A DNA stretch of 64,000 nucleotides from positions 1 to 64,000 of the forward strand of contig CASEDP010000001.1 of the NCBI GenBank assembly GCA_949286835.1, in the 5' to 3' direction. Position numbers and translations under genes: made by a program. Shown in pieces: positions 43,782 to 52,801 of the stretch (position 1 is the stretch's first letter; each line of letters starts with the position of its first letter). The stretch is from an uncultured Clostridia bacterium. GTDB lineage: Bacteria > Bacillota > Clostridia > Christensenellales > Borkfalkiaceae. Below the pieces are notes generated by a model. That model had not been told where the DNA came from, did no database searches, and saw nothing but the letters and a program-made list of their open reading frames with translations.

Positions 43782-45866
43782 ATGCAGGTATTTATTGGTA
43801 AAAACAGCGGCTTTTGCAAGGGCGTTAAGAATGCGGTTGACACGGCAATGTCGATAGCGGCGGACAACACTTATATTCTCGGCGAAATCATACATAACGC
43901 CGATGTGGTCGAAGCTATTGCAAAACGGGGAATTATTCAGGTCGATAACCTTGAAGAGGTGCCGGACGGGGCGACGGTAATCTTCCGTTCGCACGGTGTG
44001 CCGCTCAGCCTTTATGATGAGTGCAGAAGGCGCAGCATTACCGTAGTTGACTGCACTTGCAAATTCGTCAACAATACACAAAAGATTGTGCGAAGTATGC
44101 ACGAAGAGGGAAAATTTATAGTAATCTGCGGCGAACCCACTCATCCGGAAGTCATAGGGCTTCAGGGCTGGTGCGACAACAGCGCGCTGATTGTGAGCGG
44201 AGAAGAGGCAGATTTGTCTGCAATTACTGACAAAGATGTATGCGTAGTCGCCCAAACGACCTTTTCTGTTGAAAAATTTGAGAATATAATAAAAAATATT
44301 AAAAAACTGTGTGAAAAATCAGTTGCCGTTTTTAAAACAATTTGTTATACTACTGTTGGTCGGCAGAAAGAGGCAGAGGAGTTGTCCTTAAAGTGCGACG
44401 CGATGATTGTCATCGGCGGCAAAAACAGCAGCAACACAAACAAGCTCTACGACATCTGCAAAAAGCACTGCGACAACGTAATTCGTCTGACTTCGGCTGA
44501 CGAGTTTGAATATGAAAAAATTAAAAATTTTAATAAAGTAGGTATTGTTTCAGGGGCGTCAACCCCGAATGCGCAAACCCGGGAGGTTCTTTTAAAGATG
44601 GATAACAACACAGAAGTAAACGCAACGAATTCTATGGCAGATGTCGTTGCAAAGATCGACAGCGAATCGAAGTATAAGAGAGGACAGATTGTCACCGCAA
44701 CCATTTCCAATGCGACGGACGACGGTCTTGAAGTTCTCCTGCCCTTTGCAAAGAAAGAGGTAGTTTTGAGCAAAGACGAAATCGATTGCGAAAACTATTC
44801 GGCTCAGGACTATGCAAGCAAAGTCGGCGAAACTATTGATTTGATGGTAGTCGAATTAAAGCCTTCTTTAAAGCTCTCGCAGAAGATGATTAAGGCACGC
44901 GCAGAAGAAGAGGCAATGATTGCCGAAATAGAAGCAGGCAAAGATTTCAAGGTTGTCTGCACCGGCTCCAATAAGGGCGGACTTGTCGCTCAGCTTGGCA
45001 GCTATTCGGTATTCGTACCCGCAAAGGAAATTCGTCCCGGCTTTGTTCAGGACCTCACCAAATACGTAGGCAAGACCCTTCGCCTCAGAATGATTGAGAT
45101 CAAGAAGGACAGAAAGAAGGAAGTCATCGCATCGCAGCGCGTAATTTTACAGGAAGAACGCGATGCAAGGGCTGCCGCTAAGGAAGCAAGGGAACAGGAA
45201 TTCTTCGACGCTATCTCCGAAGGCGATATCGTAGAAGGCAAAGTTGAAAGGGCAACCTCTTTCGGCGCATTTGTATCCGTAGGCGGTTTCGATTGCCTTG
45301 CACACATCTCCGACCTTAGCTGGACGGGCACCAAGGAAGTTACCGACGTGCTTGAAATCGGCGGCGTATATCACTTCAAGGTTCTCAAGATTGACAGAGA
45401 GAACAAGAAAGTCTCTATCGGCTATAAGCAGCTTCAGCCTCAGCCCTGGGAGCTTGCGGCAGATAAGTATCACGTAGGCGACATCGTAAAGGGCAAGGTC
45501 GTAAGAATTGTTCCTTTCGGCGCATTCGTAGAGGTTGAAAAAGGTATTGACGGTCTTGTACACGTCTCCCAGATCAGCCACGAGAGAATTGAAACCCCCG
45601 CAACCGTGCTCAGCGTAGGCGAAGAAGTTGAAGCAAAGATTGTCGCTTTCGACTGCGAGGCAAAGAAGATGAACCTCTCCATCAAGGCGCTTCTTCCCGA
45701 GCAGGAGAGAAAGCCCCGCGCAGAGAAGGCAGAGGGCGAAGAGGGACGCAAGCACAGCCGTTCTTCCAGAAAGGACGACGAAGAGCTCTCCAACTGGAGT
45801 GAGGGCAGCATCTCCGTCGGCACTTCTCTCGGCGAAATTCTTGCAAACGCAGAAAAGAAGAACTAA
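43782..45866 (+). CDS. ispH: 4-hydroxy-3-methylbut-2-enyl diphosphate reductase - S1 RNA-binding fusion
   Basis: A 694-residue fusion. Residues 1-280 are IspH, the last MEP-pathway enzyme (HMBPP to IPP and DMAPP). Its three cluster cysteines are in N-S-G-F-C-K-G, D-C-T-C-K-F-V and T-I-C-Y-T-T. Residues about 295-665 hold four S1 domains, the last two well conserved (G-x-V-x-x-x-x-x-F-G-A-F-V) with H-I-S-D-L-S and H-V-S-Q-I-S. Such IspH-RpsA fusions are known in Clostridia. The S1 part probably serves as ribosomal protein S1 or a related RNA chaperone. It starts one base after plsC. Confidence 0.95.
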   Translation: MQVFIGKNSGFCKGVKNAVDTAMSIAADNTYILGEIIHNADVVEAIAKRGIIQVDNLEEVPDGATVIFRSHGVPLSLYDECRRRSITVVDCTCKFVNNTQKIVRSMHEEGKFIVICGEPTHPEVIGLQGWCDNSALIVSGEEADLSAITDKDVCVVAQTTFSVEKFENIIKNIKKLCEKSVAVFKTICYTTVGRQKEAEELSLKCDAMIVIGGKNSSNTNKLYDICKKHCDNVIRLTSADEFEYEKIKNFNKVGIVSGASTPNAQTREVLLKMDNNTEVNATNSMADVVAKIDSESKYKRGQIVTATISNATDDGLEVLLPFAKKEVVLSKDEIDCENYSAQDYASKVGETIDLMVVELKPSLKLSQKMIKARAEEEAMIAEIEAGKDFKVVCTGSNKGGLVAQLGSYSVFVPAKEIRPGFVQDLTKYVGKTLRLRMIEIKKDRKKEVIASQRVILQEERDARAAAKEAREQEFFDAISEGDIVEGKVERATSFGAFVSVGGFDCLAHISDLSWTGTKEVTDVLEIGGVYHFKVLKIDRENKKVSIGYKQLQPQPWELAADKYHVGDIVKGKVVRIVPFGAFVEVEKGIDGLVHVSQISHERIETPATVLSVGEEVEAKIVAFDCEAKKMNLSIKALLPEQERKPRAEKAEGEEGRKHSRSSRKDDEELSNWSEGSISVGTSLGEILANAEKKN

Positions 45867-45883
45867 TCAATTTAATAATATAG

Positions 45884-45938
45884 GCGCCTGTCGGACGGCA
45901 GGCGCTATTATTTTTCGGTCGGGCGCATTGTCCGACCG
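45884..45938 (+). terminator. terminator after ispH-S1, plus a second hairpin
   Basis: Stem GCGCCTG/CAGGCGC (45884-45905) is followed by TATTATTTTT, a good intrinsic terminator. A second perfect 7-bp hairpin CGGTCGG/CCGACCG (45916-45938) follows without a T run. The rest of the gap to 46095 is AT-rich; no certain promoter was found for htpG. Confidence 0.75.
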
Positions 45939-46095
45939 ACTTTACATATTATGCGGCTATTGTCCCGCACAGCGTTGTTTAAAATATAATTCAAACAAAA
46001 ATATCACCTTTTTTTGCGTAATACACCTTGAATTGAGTTTAAAATACACATTATGAGGTTATAAAAATATTGTTACATATCGGAGGTATTTTAAA

Positions 46096-47961
46096 GTGAA
46101 ACAGGGTAACATACAGATTTCAAGCGAAAATATGATGCCAATCATAAAGAAATGGCTCTATTCGGACAAGGATATATTTCTGAGGGAAATTGTCGCAAAC
46201 GGCATAGATGCGATAACCAAGTACAAAAAACTTGTCTCTATGGGTGAAACTACGGAAACCGAGGGTGAGGAATGCTGCATAAAGATCTCCGTCGACAAGG
46301 ACTCAGGTACACTTACGGTAGCCGATAACGGCATCGGTATGACCGAAGAAGAGGTCGAAAAGTATATAACTCAGATTGCGTTTTCAGGCGCTTCCGACTT
46401 CCTTTCCAAATATGAAAAGGCGGGCGGCGACGGAATAATAGGACATTTCGGTCTCGGCTTCTATTCTGCCTATATGGTCTCCGAACTCGTCGAGATTGAG
46501 ACAAAGTCCTACAGGGCGGACGCGCCTACTGTAAAGTGGAAGTCAGACGGCAATTCCACCTATGAAATCGACACCTGCGAGGGCGGCGAGCGCGGAACTA
46601 AGATAATAATGCACATCGCAAAGGAGGAAAACGAATTCCTCAGCGAGGCAAAAATCAGGGAACTTGTCAGAAAGTACTGCTCGTTTATGCCCTACAATAT
46701 CTATGTGGACTTTAAGGGCGACGGCAAGGACAAGCCTCTCAATACCACCCAGCCTCTCTATGTCAAGGCGCCCAAGGACTGCACGGAGGAGGAATACAAG
46801 AACTTCTACACCGACACTTTTATGGATTACGATGCGCCCATATTCTGGGTACACCTCGATATGGATTACCCGTTCAGACTTAAGGGCATACTCTATTTCC
46901 CCAAGGTGAAGAACAAGGTAGAGCTCGAGAGGGGTAAGGTAAAGCTCTACTGCAACCAGGTATTCATTGCCGACAACATAAAGGAAGTCATACCCGAATT
47001 CCTGATGCTTCTGAACGGCGTAATCGACTGCCCGGATATCCCCCTCAACGTCTCGAGAAGTTTTTTGCAGAACGACAGGCAGGTACAGCGCATCTCAAAG
47101 TACATCACGAAGAAGGTTACCGATAAGCTCATCGCACTCTTCAAGAATGAAAGGCAGAAGTTCGAGGAATGCTGGAGCGACCTTGCAAACTTCGTCAAGT
47201 TCGGATGCATAAAGGATGCAGAATTCTATGACAAGGTCAAGGACATAATAATCTGGAAGGACATCGACGGCAAATTCAAGACAATTAACGAATTCCTCGG
47301 CAAGGGTGAAGAGATCGAAACCAAGTCCGAAGGAGCCGAAGATGAAAAGAAGGAAGAGGGCAAGGAGAATAAGGAAGAGAGCGCAAAGACGCCCGATACT
47401 ATCTATTATGTCTCCGATGAAAAGCAGCAGTCGCAGTACATTAAGATGTTCAGGAACGCAGGTCTCAACGCCATTACCTGCAATACATTCATAGACCCCC
47501 ACTTCATAAGCTTTATAGAATATAAGGCTCCCGACAAGTACAAGTTCACGAGAATTGACGCCGATGTCGCGGGCGCGCTCAAGGGCGAGGACGCCGCAGA
47601 GGACAGCGTAATTGCGGAAATATTCAAGAACGCAATAGGCGACGACAAAGTGACCGTAAAGACGCAGCAGCTCAAAAACGCAGAAGTACCAGCTATAATC
47701 AACGTCGACGAGTATATGAGAAGGTACTCCGAAATGGGTCAGTTCTACGGAATGAGCGACGAGGAGATAGGCAAAGTGCTCGTCGTCAATACGGCAAACT
47801 CCGTTATCGGCAAGATAAAGGAGCTGGGCGAAGAAAAGCAGAAGTTTGTGGCAGAATACGTATATCTGCTTGCGCTGTCGTCGTTCAGAAAGCTGACCTC
47901 CGAGGAGGCGCAGAAGTTCGCTGCGGCAAACCTCAAGCTGCTCGAGGCGTACTCCGACTGA
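46096..47961 (+). CDS. htpG: chaperone protein HtpG (Hsp90)
   Basis: A 621-residue Hsp90 starting at GTG 46096 with CGGAGG upstream. The N-terminal GHKL ATPase has E-I-V-A-N-G-I-D-A (E, N and D of the E-x3-N-x2-D motif conserved), D-N-G-I-G-M-T and G-H-F-G-L-G-F-Y-S-A. The middle domain includes N-V-S-R-S-F-L-Q with the catalytic arginine. A charged insertion (about 405-435, many E and K) sits between the middle segments. It is a single-gene unit with its own terminator. Confidence 0.96.
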   Translation: MKQGNIQISSENMMPIIKKWLYSDKDIFLREIVANGIDAITKYKKLVSMGETTETEGEECCIKISVDKDSGTLTVADNGIGMTEEEVEKYITQIAFSGASDFLSKYEKAGGDGIIGHFGLGFYSAYMVSELVEIETKSYRADAPTVKWKSDGNSTYEIDTCEGGERGTKIIMHIAKEENEFLSEAKIRELVRKYCSFMPYNIYVDFKGDGKDKPLNTTQPLYVKAPKDCTEEEYKNFYTDTFMDYDAPIFWVHLDMDYPFRLKGILYFPKVKNKVELERGKVKLYCNQVFIADNIKEVIPEFLMLLNGVIDCPDIPLNVSRSFLQNDRQVQRISKYITKKVTDKLIALFKNERQKFEECWSDLANFVKFGCIKDAEFYDKVKDIIIWKDIDGKFKTINEFLGKGEEIETKSEGAEDEKKEEGKENKEESAKTPDTIYYVSDEKQQSQYIKMFRNAGLNAITCNTFIDPHFISFIEYKAPDKYKFTRIDADVAGALKGEDAAEDSVIAEIFKNAIGDDKVTVKTQQLKNAEVPAIINVDEYMRRYSEMGQFYGMSDEEIGKVLVVNTANSVIGKIKELGEEKQKFVAEYVYLLALSSFRKLTSEEAQKFAAANLKLLEAYSD

Positions 47962-47981
47962 ATAAAGACATAATGAATTTT

Positions 47982-48012
47982 AAAAATAACCGCTCCGGCG
48001 GTTATTTTTTTA
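47982..48012 (+). terminator. terminator of htpG
   Basis: A perfect 12-bp stem AAAAATAACCGC/GCGGTTATTTTT with a TCCG tetraloop ends in a T run. It separates htpG from the sporulation operon that follows. Confidence 0.9.
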
Positions 48013-48056
48013 TGCCCGAAAGTTCTTAAACGGGACAAGTCGCAATAGATTAGAAT

Positions 48057-48989
48057 ATGCGGTTGAACTTTTTGCCCGAAGATATACGACGGGCGCTCTG
48101 CTCCGTAGGACTTGACAATGTGACAGAAGTCAGGCTGAGATTGAGGCAGCCCGTCATAATAGGGCTTGCAGACGAATACAGATATCTCGGGACTGACGGA
48201 ATTTGTGAGGAGGCAGACGGCGCAATTGTCTGCACCGACGTCGAAGGCGTGCTGACGGTGGCAATGGGCGGCAGCGTGTTTGCCTTTACGGAACAGCTCA
48301 AGAGGGCGTACATCACGGTTGGCGGGGTAAGAATAGGCATTGCGGGGGAATATGTCACCGAGCGCGGGCAAATCACGGCGGTCAAGAACATATCTTCGCT
48401 GAATATACGTATTCCGCACGACGTCCGCGGCTGTGCGAGTGCAATTGCGGAGTGCGGACAAATAGACTTTTCTAAAAATGTATTGCTCTTTTCCCGTCCG
48501 GGGCTCGGCAAGACGACTATCCTGCGGGATCTGTGCCGCACGTTGGGCGAAAGGATGGGCAACATTCTCGTCTTTGATGAGCGCGGAGAGATCTCCGCTA
48601 CCGGCGAAGGCGGGGGATACGACCTCGGCGCGCACTGTGACGTCGTCCGCGGCGCCGACAAGCTCTGCGGCTTCGGCAACGCAATTAGGACGATGAAGCC
48701 GCAGATGATAGTCACGGACGAGCTGTATGGCAAGGGTGATATCGAGGCGGCAGAGATTGCTGCGGAATGCGGCATAGACGTACTCGCTTCCACGCACATT
48801 CAGGACCGGAAAAAACTCCTTGAAATGCCCTTTGGCAATTATGTGGAACTTACGGGCATAGGCAAACCCGCAAAGATTTATGATAAAGATTTTAATTTTA
48901 TTTGCGATTGTAGTACTGTCGGGACTGCTGGGCGTGCTTCTGTCGGCGGAAAAGAAGAAGAGAGCAAGGGTATTCGACGAGTTGTATGA
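48057..48989 (+). CDS. spoIIIAA: stage III sporulation protein AA
   Basis: A 310-residue AAA/secretion-type ATPase that powers the mother cell-forespore channel. The Walker A is S-R-P-G-L-G-K-T-T near 145, preceded by I-P-H-D-V-R-G-C, and Walker B N-I-L-V-F-D-E-R-G-E is near 170. The length matches B. subtilis SpoIIIAA (about 307). Its last 110 bases overlap spoIIIAB in another frame, far more than the usual few bases. It is the first of eight sporulation genes, which in B. subtilis are under SigE in the mother cell. Confidence 0.94.
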   Translation: MRLNFLPEDIRRALCSVGLDNVTEVRLRLRQPVIIGLADEYRYLGTDGICEEADGAIVCTDVEGVLTVAMGGSVFAFTEQLKRAYITVGGVRIGIAGEYVTERGQITAVKNISSLNIRIPHDVRGCASAIAECGQIDFSKNVLLFSRPGLGKTTILRDLCRTLGERMGNILVFDERGEISATGEGGGYDLGAHCDVVRGADKLCGFGNAIRTMKPQMIVTDELYGKGDIEAAEIAAECGIDVLASTHIQDRKKLLEMPFGNYVELTGIGKPAKIYDKDFNFICDCSTVGTAGRASVGGKEEESKGIRRVV

Positions 48990-49305
48990 ATTCAATGAAA
49001 AGATGCTCTTAAACCTCAAGTACGGCAAAGTGGGACTGAAGGAAATCTGCGAGGACTATCCCTCCGTCAAAGAGATTTTCGGCGGCAAGAGGTTGCTCGG
49101 GGGAGAGGACGGGCAGTTCATAGACGCATATATGAGGAGCATAGGCACGACAGACAGCCTGTCGCAGATTGACTACCTCAACGAAAGGAAAAACCAGCTC
49201 AAAAAACTTAGGGACGAGAGTGCCTCCGACTATAAAAAATATTCCTCTCTGTATATGAAAATCTGCCTGCTTGCAGGTATTCTCGTGGCGGTATTGTTGG
49301 CATAA
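48880..49305 (+). CDS. spoIIIAB: stage III sporulation protein AB
   Basis: A 141-residue membrane protein with an N-terminal helix (3-21), a soluble helical middle and a C-terminal helix (about 126-141), the layout of SpoIIIAB, which resembles type II secretion GspF halves. It is somewhat shorter than the B. subtilis protein (171). The start lies 110 bases inside spoIIIAA. Its stop overlaps the spoIIIAC start. Confidence 0.85.
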   Translation: MIKILILFAIVVLSGLLGVLLSAEKKKRARVFDELYEFNEKMLLNLKYGKVGLKEICEDYPSVKEIFGGKRLLGGEDGQFIDAYMRSIGTTDSLSQIDYLNERKNQLKKLRDESASDYKKYSSLYMKICLLAGILVAVLLA

Positions 49306-49502
49306 TGGATATCAACATAATTCTGAAAATAGCCGTTGTCGGTCTCATAATAACGATAATCTGCCAGATTTTGAAAAAATCGGACAGAGACGATATAGCG
49401 ACGATAGTCTCGCTCGTCGGGCTAATCATAGTCTTTACGGTAGTAATATCTATGATTGCCGACCTGTTTTCACAGATAAAGGAGCTCTTCGAGCTGTTCT
49501 GA
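49305..49502 (+). CDS. spoIIIAC: stage III sporulation protein AC
   Basis: A 65-residue protein with two membrane helices (about 5-23 and 34-55) separated by K-K-S-D-R-D-D-I-A, the conserved loop of SpoIIIAC. The length equals the B. subtilis protein to within a few residues. It overlaps the genes on both sides (ATGG at 49305; TGATG at 49500-49504), consistent with strict translational coupling. Confidence 0.95.
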   Translation: MDINIILKIAVVGLIITIICQILKKSDRDDIATIVSLVGLIIVFTVVISMIADLFSQIKELFELF

Positions 49503-49894
49503 TGGGAATATTAAAGATATGCGCGGTCGCGCTGATAACTGCAATTTCGGCATTCGTACTAAAGAGCCAGAAGTCCGACCTGACGCCGCTGTGCGTCGCT
49601 GTCGGCGGCATAATAATTGCGCTCTGCGCCTTCGACTACCTCGCCGAAGGGCTGGAATTTCTGCGCAACTTCTCCGAACAGACAAACATAGACAAATCTG
49701 TAATAAGGATAATTTTAAAGACTGTCGGCATAGGCTATGCAGTCGAACTGACGGCAAGCTCTGTAAAGGAGCTCGGTTTCGAGACAATCGCGGACAAACT
49801 TCTGTTATGCGGAAAACTAATTATATTCGTTATGTCAATACCCATATTCCGCTCGCTGTTCAACGTCATTATAAAGCTTATCGGACTTGTCTGA
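49502..49894 (+). CDS. spoIIIAD: stage III sporulation protein AD
   Basis: A 130-residue polytopic membrane protein starting at ATG 49502, which overlaps the spoIIIAC stop. Longer in-frame upstream codons are inside spoIIIAC and are rejected. Four hydrophobic segments and the K-S-Q-K-S-D-L loop near 22 match SpoIIIAD, which is paralogous to AC in its helices. The stop is within the start region of spoIIIAE. Confidence 0.93.
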   Translation: MGILKICAVALITAISAFVLKSQKSDLTPLCVAVGGIIIALCAFDYLAEGLEFLRNFSEQTNIDKSVIRIILKTVGIGYAVELTASSVKELGFETIADKLLLCGKLIIFVMSIPIFRSLFNVIIKLIGLV

Positions 49895-51063
49895 AGGCGA
49901 TAATCGTTGCATTGGCAATCGTATTTCTGATTTCGCTTTTCAACTGTTGCACGGTCTTTGCCGAACAGTCGGACGGGGAACAGCTCACCGACAACATACA
50001 GTCGATAATCGACGGGCTGGACCTTGAGGAGTTGCAGAGCTATCTCGACGAGTATGCGGGCGATATCCTCTCTTCCTACGGCTCGAACGCAAAGGAAGTT
50101 ATTGAATACCTGGTAAAAGGCGACCTCGGCGTAAACTATTCTGACTATATCGGACAACTCCTTTCAAAGATTTTCGACGGGGTAGTGTCACTCGTGCCCG
50201 TGTTCGCGCAGATTGTGGCAATCTCCATACTATGTTCGCTCTGTTCGGGCGCGGAGGACGGACTGCTTAAAAAGACTACTGCTAACACAGTTCGCCTTGC
50301 GTGTATGTCTCTCATAATTCTCATTCTCTCTTCGGTCATTGTCGGAATTATGGCAGATACCGTTGAGAGCGTCGAAAGGCTTAGGAGGCAGGTTGAGATA
50401 ATCGCGCCAATTTTAATTACGCTTACCGTGCTTACGGGCGGCTCTTCTGCGGGCGCAATATTTCAGCCGACGGCAATTTTTCTGAGCGGCGGGGCAATCG
50501 AGATACTCAACGGCATAATCTTTCCCTGTACGATAGCCGTCATAGTGCTCAACTTTATGTCAAGGCTCAACCCCGCAATGTCTTTTACGGGCGTTGCGTC
50601 GCTCATCAAGTCGGTGATGAAGTGGGTGATTGGCATAACGGTTGCGGTTTTCGGCATATTCCTGACCGTACAGAGCAGCGCGTCCTCGCTGTTCAACGGA
50701 ATTTTCTTCAAGATAACAAAATATCTCGTAGGCAACTCCGTACCCATAGTCGGCAATTTTCTCTCTGCGGGGATTGATATGATTGTGATGGCTGGTTCGA
50801 TAGTCAGAAGTTCGGTAGGGTTGTTCGGTGTAATGCTGCTCATAGGCGAAGTCATTCGCCCGCTCGTAGTAATAGGCGCGTTCTCGCTTATGCTCAAAAT
50901 TACGGGCGCGATTGTCCAGCCGCTCGACGGCGGAAAAATACATACGCTTTATTTCGACCTCTCTAAGGATGTGGAGTACGTCATCGCGGGCATTCTGATG
51001 ATTTCGTTTATGTACCTCATAGTAATTATGGCAATAGCCAACAGCATACAGAGCTTTATATGA
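49891..51063 (+). CDS. spoIIIAE: stage III sporulation protein AE (probable CTG start)
   Basis: A 390-residue multi-spanning protein and the largest SpoIIIA membrane subunit. I chose CTG 49891. It overlaps the spoIIIAD stop as CTGA, has CGGA upstream, and yields a clean signal peptide (K-A-I-I-V-A-L-A-I-V-F-L..., cleavage after V-F-A). The length matches B. subtilis SpoIIIAE (about 399). The alternative ATG 49807 would add 28 polar residues inside spoIIIAD. The ectodomain (about 25-90) is acidic, followed by six or more membrane helices. Confidence 0.88.
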   Translation: MKAIIVALAIVFLISLFNCCTVFAEQSDGEQLTDNIQSIIDGLDLEELQSYLDEYAGDILSSYGSNAKEVIEYLVKGDLGVNYSDYIGQLLSKIFDGVVSLVPVFAQIVAISILCSLCSGAEDGLLKKTTANTVRLACMSLIILILSSVIVGIMADTVESVERLRRQVEIIAPILITLTVLTGGSSAGAIFQPTAIFLSGGAIEILNGIIFPCTIAVIVLNFMSRLNPAMSFTGVASLIKSVMKWVIGITVAVFGIFLTVQSSASSLFNGIFFKITKYLVGNSVPIVGNFLSAGIDMIVMAGSIVRSSVGLFGVMLLIGEVIRPLVVIGAFSLMLKITGAIVQPLDGGKIHTLYFDLSKDVEYVIAGILMISFMYLIVIMAIANSIQSFI

Positions 51064-51488
51064 CGGCATATCTGCTTTCTGCCTTCGGCGTGATATTCCT
51101 AAGCGTCATAATGAGCTATATCGTGCCCGAGGGCAAGCTCAACAAGACGGTTAACTTCATACTTAGGATTATTTCAATAACCGTACTGATATCTCCTATT
51201 ACGGGGCTGTTCGACATATCGGACGAGACTTCTTATGAAGTCATCGACTATGAATATGTCTGCGAAATGCTTAGCGACAGCCAGAGCAGACTGCTCGAAC
51301 AAAAAATTTCGGAAGAACTCGGCTTTGAATGCGACGTCGTCGTAGCCGTCGTGTACGAAAACGACTGCATTGCGGAAAGCGGCGTAACCGTGACGGGTGA
51401 CTTCGACGCGGATACAAAGTATAAAATATTGGAATATCTCAAGGAGCTAGGCTATATAAATATAAATGTAAATGAACAGAGCGATTGA
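51060..51488 (+). CDS. spoIIIAF: stage III sporulation protein AF
   Basis: A 142-residue protein with two N-terminal membrane helices (about 3-22 and 30-50) and an acidic extracytoplasmic domain ending in I-L-E-Y-L-K-E-L-G-Y, matching the SpoIIIAF ring-building fold. It is shorter than the B. subtilis homologue. It overlaps spoIIIAE by ATGA and spoIIIAG by 17 bp. Confidence 0.85.
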   Translation: MTAYLLSAFGVIFLSVIMSYIVPEGKLNKTVNFILRIISITVLISPITGLFDISDETSYEVIDYEYVCEMLSDSQSRLLEQKISEELGFECDVVVAVVYENDCIAESGVTVTGDFDADTKYKILEYLKELGYININVNEQSD

Positions 51489-51828
51489 GTACCTCAAGGA
51501 AAACAAAAACATTCTTATTATTGCCGTTTTAATAGTTCTCCTCATACTTGCCGTAGTGCTTATAAACGCAGGCTCGGGCGACAGCGCGGCGGACTCTGTT
51601 GATACCCTGAAGAGCGAGGAGGAAATAAAACTGACGAGGATCATCTCCGAGCTTGATGGCGTGGGCGAGGCAGAGGTTATGATTACCTCCGACGACGGCG
51701 GCATACGCGGCGTCGTAATAGTCTGCGAGGGGGCAGACAATATAATGGTCAGAAGCAACATCTTAAACGTCGTCTCTACGGCGCTGAATATAGATAAAAA
51801 TAATATAGCTGTTTATGCTATGAATTAA
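51472..51828 (+). CDS. spoIIIAG: stage III sporulation protein AG (short form)
   Basis: A 118-residue protein with one N-terminal membrane helix (about 14-32) and a ring-building-motif domain with L-D-G-V-G-E-A-E-V-M-I and a C-terminal V-V-S-T-A-L-N-I. The B. subtilis protein is nearly twice as long (about 229), mainly because this one lacks the long insert between strands. The core fold of the 30-subunit ring appears complete. Confidence 0.88.
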   Translation: MNRAIEYLKENKNILIIAVLIVLLILAVVLINAGSGDSAADSVDTLKSEEEIKLTRIISELDGVGEAEVMITSDDGGIRGVVIVCEGADNIMVRSNILNVVSTALNIDKNNIAVYAMN

Positions 51829-51842
51829 AAGGAGATTTTTTT

Positions 51843-52328
51843 ATGACAAAGACAAAGAAGGTTATTATTATGTCGTCGCTCGTCCTCCTGCTTGCGCTGA
51901 CGGCAGTGCTCAACGTACTGCTCGTAAACAGGAACACGGAGGCGCAGGCTGACGCCATAACGACGGCGAACTACTTCACCACCTACCGTTCCGAGAGGAC
52001 GGAAAAGAGAAGCGAAGAGCTCCTGCAGCTCGACAGCATAATAGAGCTGTACGACGAGGGCAGCGAGAAGTATGCAGAGGCGGTTGACCTCAAGATGAAG
52101 ATAGTCGGCATAATGGAAAACGAACTCGTAATCGAGACTATGATCAAATCTCTCGGCTTTTCGGATGCGGTTGTGTCCATCGGAATGGACAGCGATAACG
52201 TTAACGTATTCATAAACACCGACGAACTCGACGCTACGACAGCGCTTTCGGTATACAACCTCCTCAGAAACGAGCTCGGCGTGCCCGACACGAACATAAT
52301 TATAATGCCTGTATATACGCAAATTTAA
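51843..52328 (+). CDS. spoIIIAH: stage III sporulation protein AH
   Basis: A 161-residue single-pass protein. A membrane helix (about 6-25) is followed by a helical linker and a ring-building domain at about 85-160. In B. subtilis its extracellular domain binds forespore SpoIIQ across the intermembrane space. spoIIQ is not in the window. The ribosome binding site is AAGGAG. It is the last gene of the spoIIIA operon. Confidence 0.9.
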   Translation: MTKTKKVIIMSSLVLLLALTAVLNVLLVNRNTEAQADAITTANYFTTYRSERTEKRSEELLQLDSIIELYDEGSEKYAEAVDLKMKIVGIMENELVIETMIKSLGFSDAVVSIGMDSDNVNVFINTDELDATTALSVYNLLRNELGVPDTNIIIMPVYTQI

Positions 52329-52335
52329 AAAAAAC

Positions 52336-52364
52336 TTGCAAAATTCACATATATGTGTTATACT
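52336..52364 (+). promoter_or_regulatory. promoter of the asp23 gene
   Basis: TTGCAA (52336-52341) and TATACT (52359-52364) with a 17-bp spacer. This separates the vegetative genes downstream from the sporulation operon. The start point near 52371 gives a leader of about 30 nt. Confidence 0.7.
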
Positions 52365-52401
52365 TATTCCAGACAAGAGATAATCTGTAAGGAGTATTGA
52401 T

Positions 52402-52737
52402 ATGGCACATATAAGGCGTGACCCCAATTCTACTCAGAAAGGAAAGATTTCATATAATTCGGGCATAGTCAGCGGCATTGTCGCGCTGGCAATCTCCGAG
52501 GTGGAAGGTGTAACCCTTCTCCCCGCGAAGAATAAGAGCATCAAGCTTACCTTCGATAAACAGGGCATTACGGCGGATATCAGCGTCAAGGTTGACTACG
52601 GCTACAACGTGCCCTCGCTGGCATTCAGAATACAGCAGTCGATTAAGCACAATGTAGAGTCTATGACAAATTACAAGGTCGCTAAGGTTGATGTTCATAT
52701 TCAGGACGTAGATTTTCCTGAAAATGCGGTCATCTGA
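52402..52737 (+). CDS. Asp23/Gls24 family envelope stress protein
   Basis: A 111-residue Asp23-domain protein (I-S-Y-N-S-G-I-V-S-G-I-V near 17, A-I-S-E-V-E-G-V near 32, and V-D-V-H-I-Q-D-V near the end). Relatives are anchored under the membrane and linked to envelope stress; the B. subtilis homologue YqhY lies beside the accBC and nusB genes. Here it also precedes nusB, separated by a hairpin. Confidence 0.93.
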   Translation: MAHIRRDPNSTQKGKISYNSGIVSGIVALAISEVEGVTLLPAKNKSIKLTFDKQGITADISVKVDYGYNVPSLAFRIQQSIKHNVESMTNYKVAKVDVHIQDVDFPENAVI

Positions 52738-52754
52738 TTAAATAACTTATAATT

Positions 52755-52786
52755 ATTCCCTTAAACGACTTTAAGGGAATATTTCT
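52755..52786 (+). terminator. terminator or attenuator before nusB
   Basis: A perfect 11-bp stem ATTCCCTTAAA/TTTAAGGGAAT with a CGAC loop is followed by ATTTCTATTT. It lies only 16 bp before nusB, so it may be a partial terminator controlling flow into nusB. Confidence 0.7.
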
Positions 52787-52801
52787 ATTTAAAAGCACAG
52801 T

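Noticed and set aside
47745-49028. 427-residue minus-strand ORF across htpG and spoIIIAA
   Set aside because: It runs antisense through two well-supported genes and their terminator, has no family motif, and is a by-product of codon bias.
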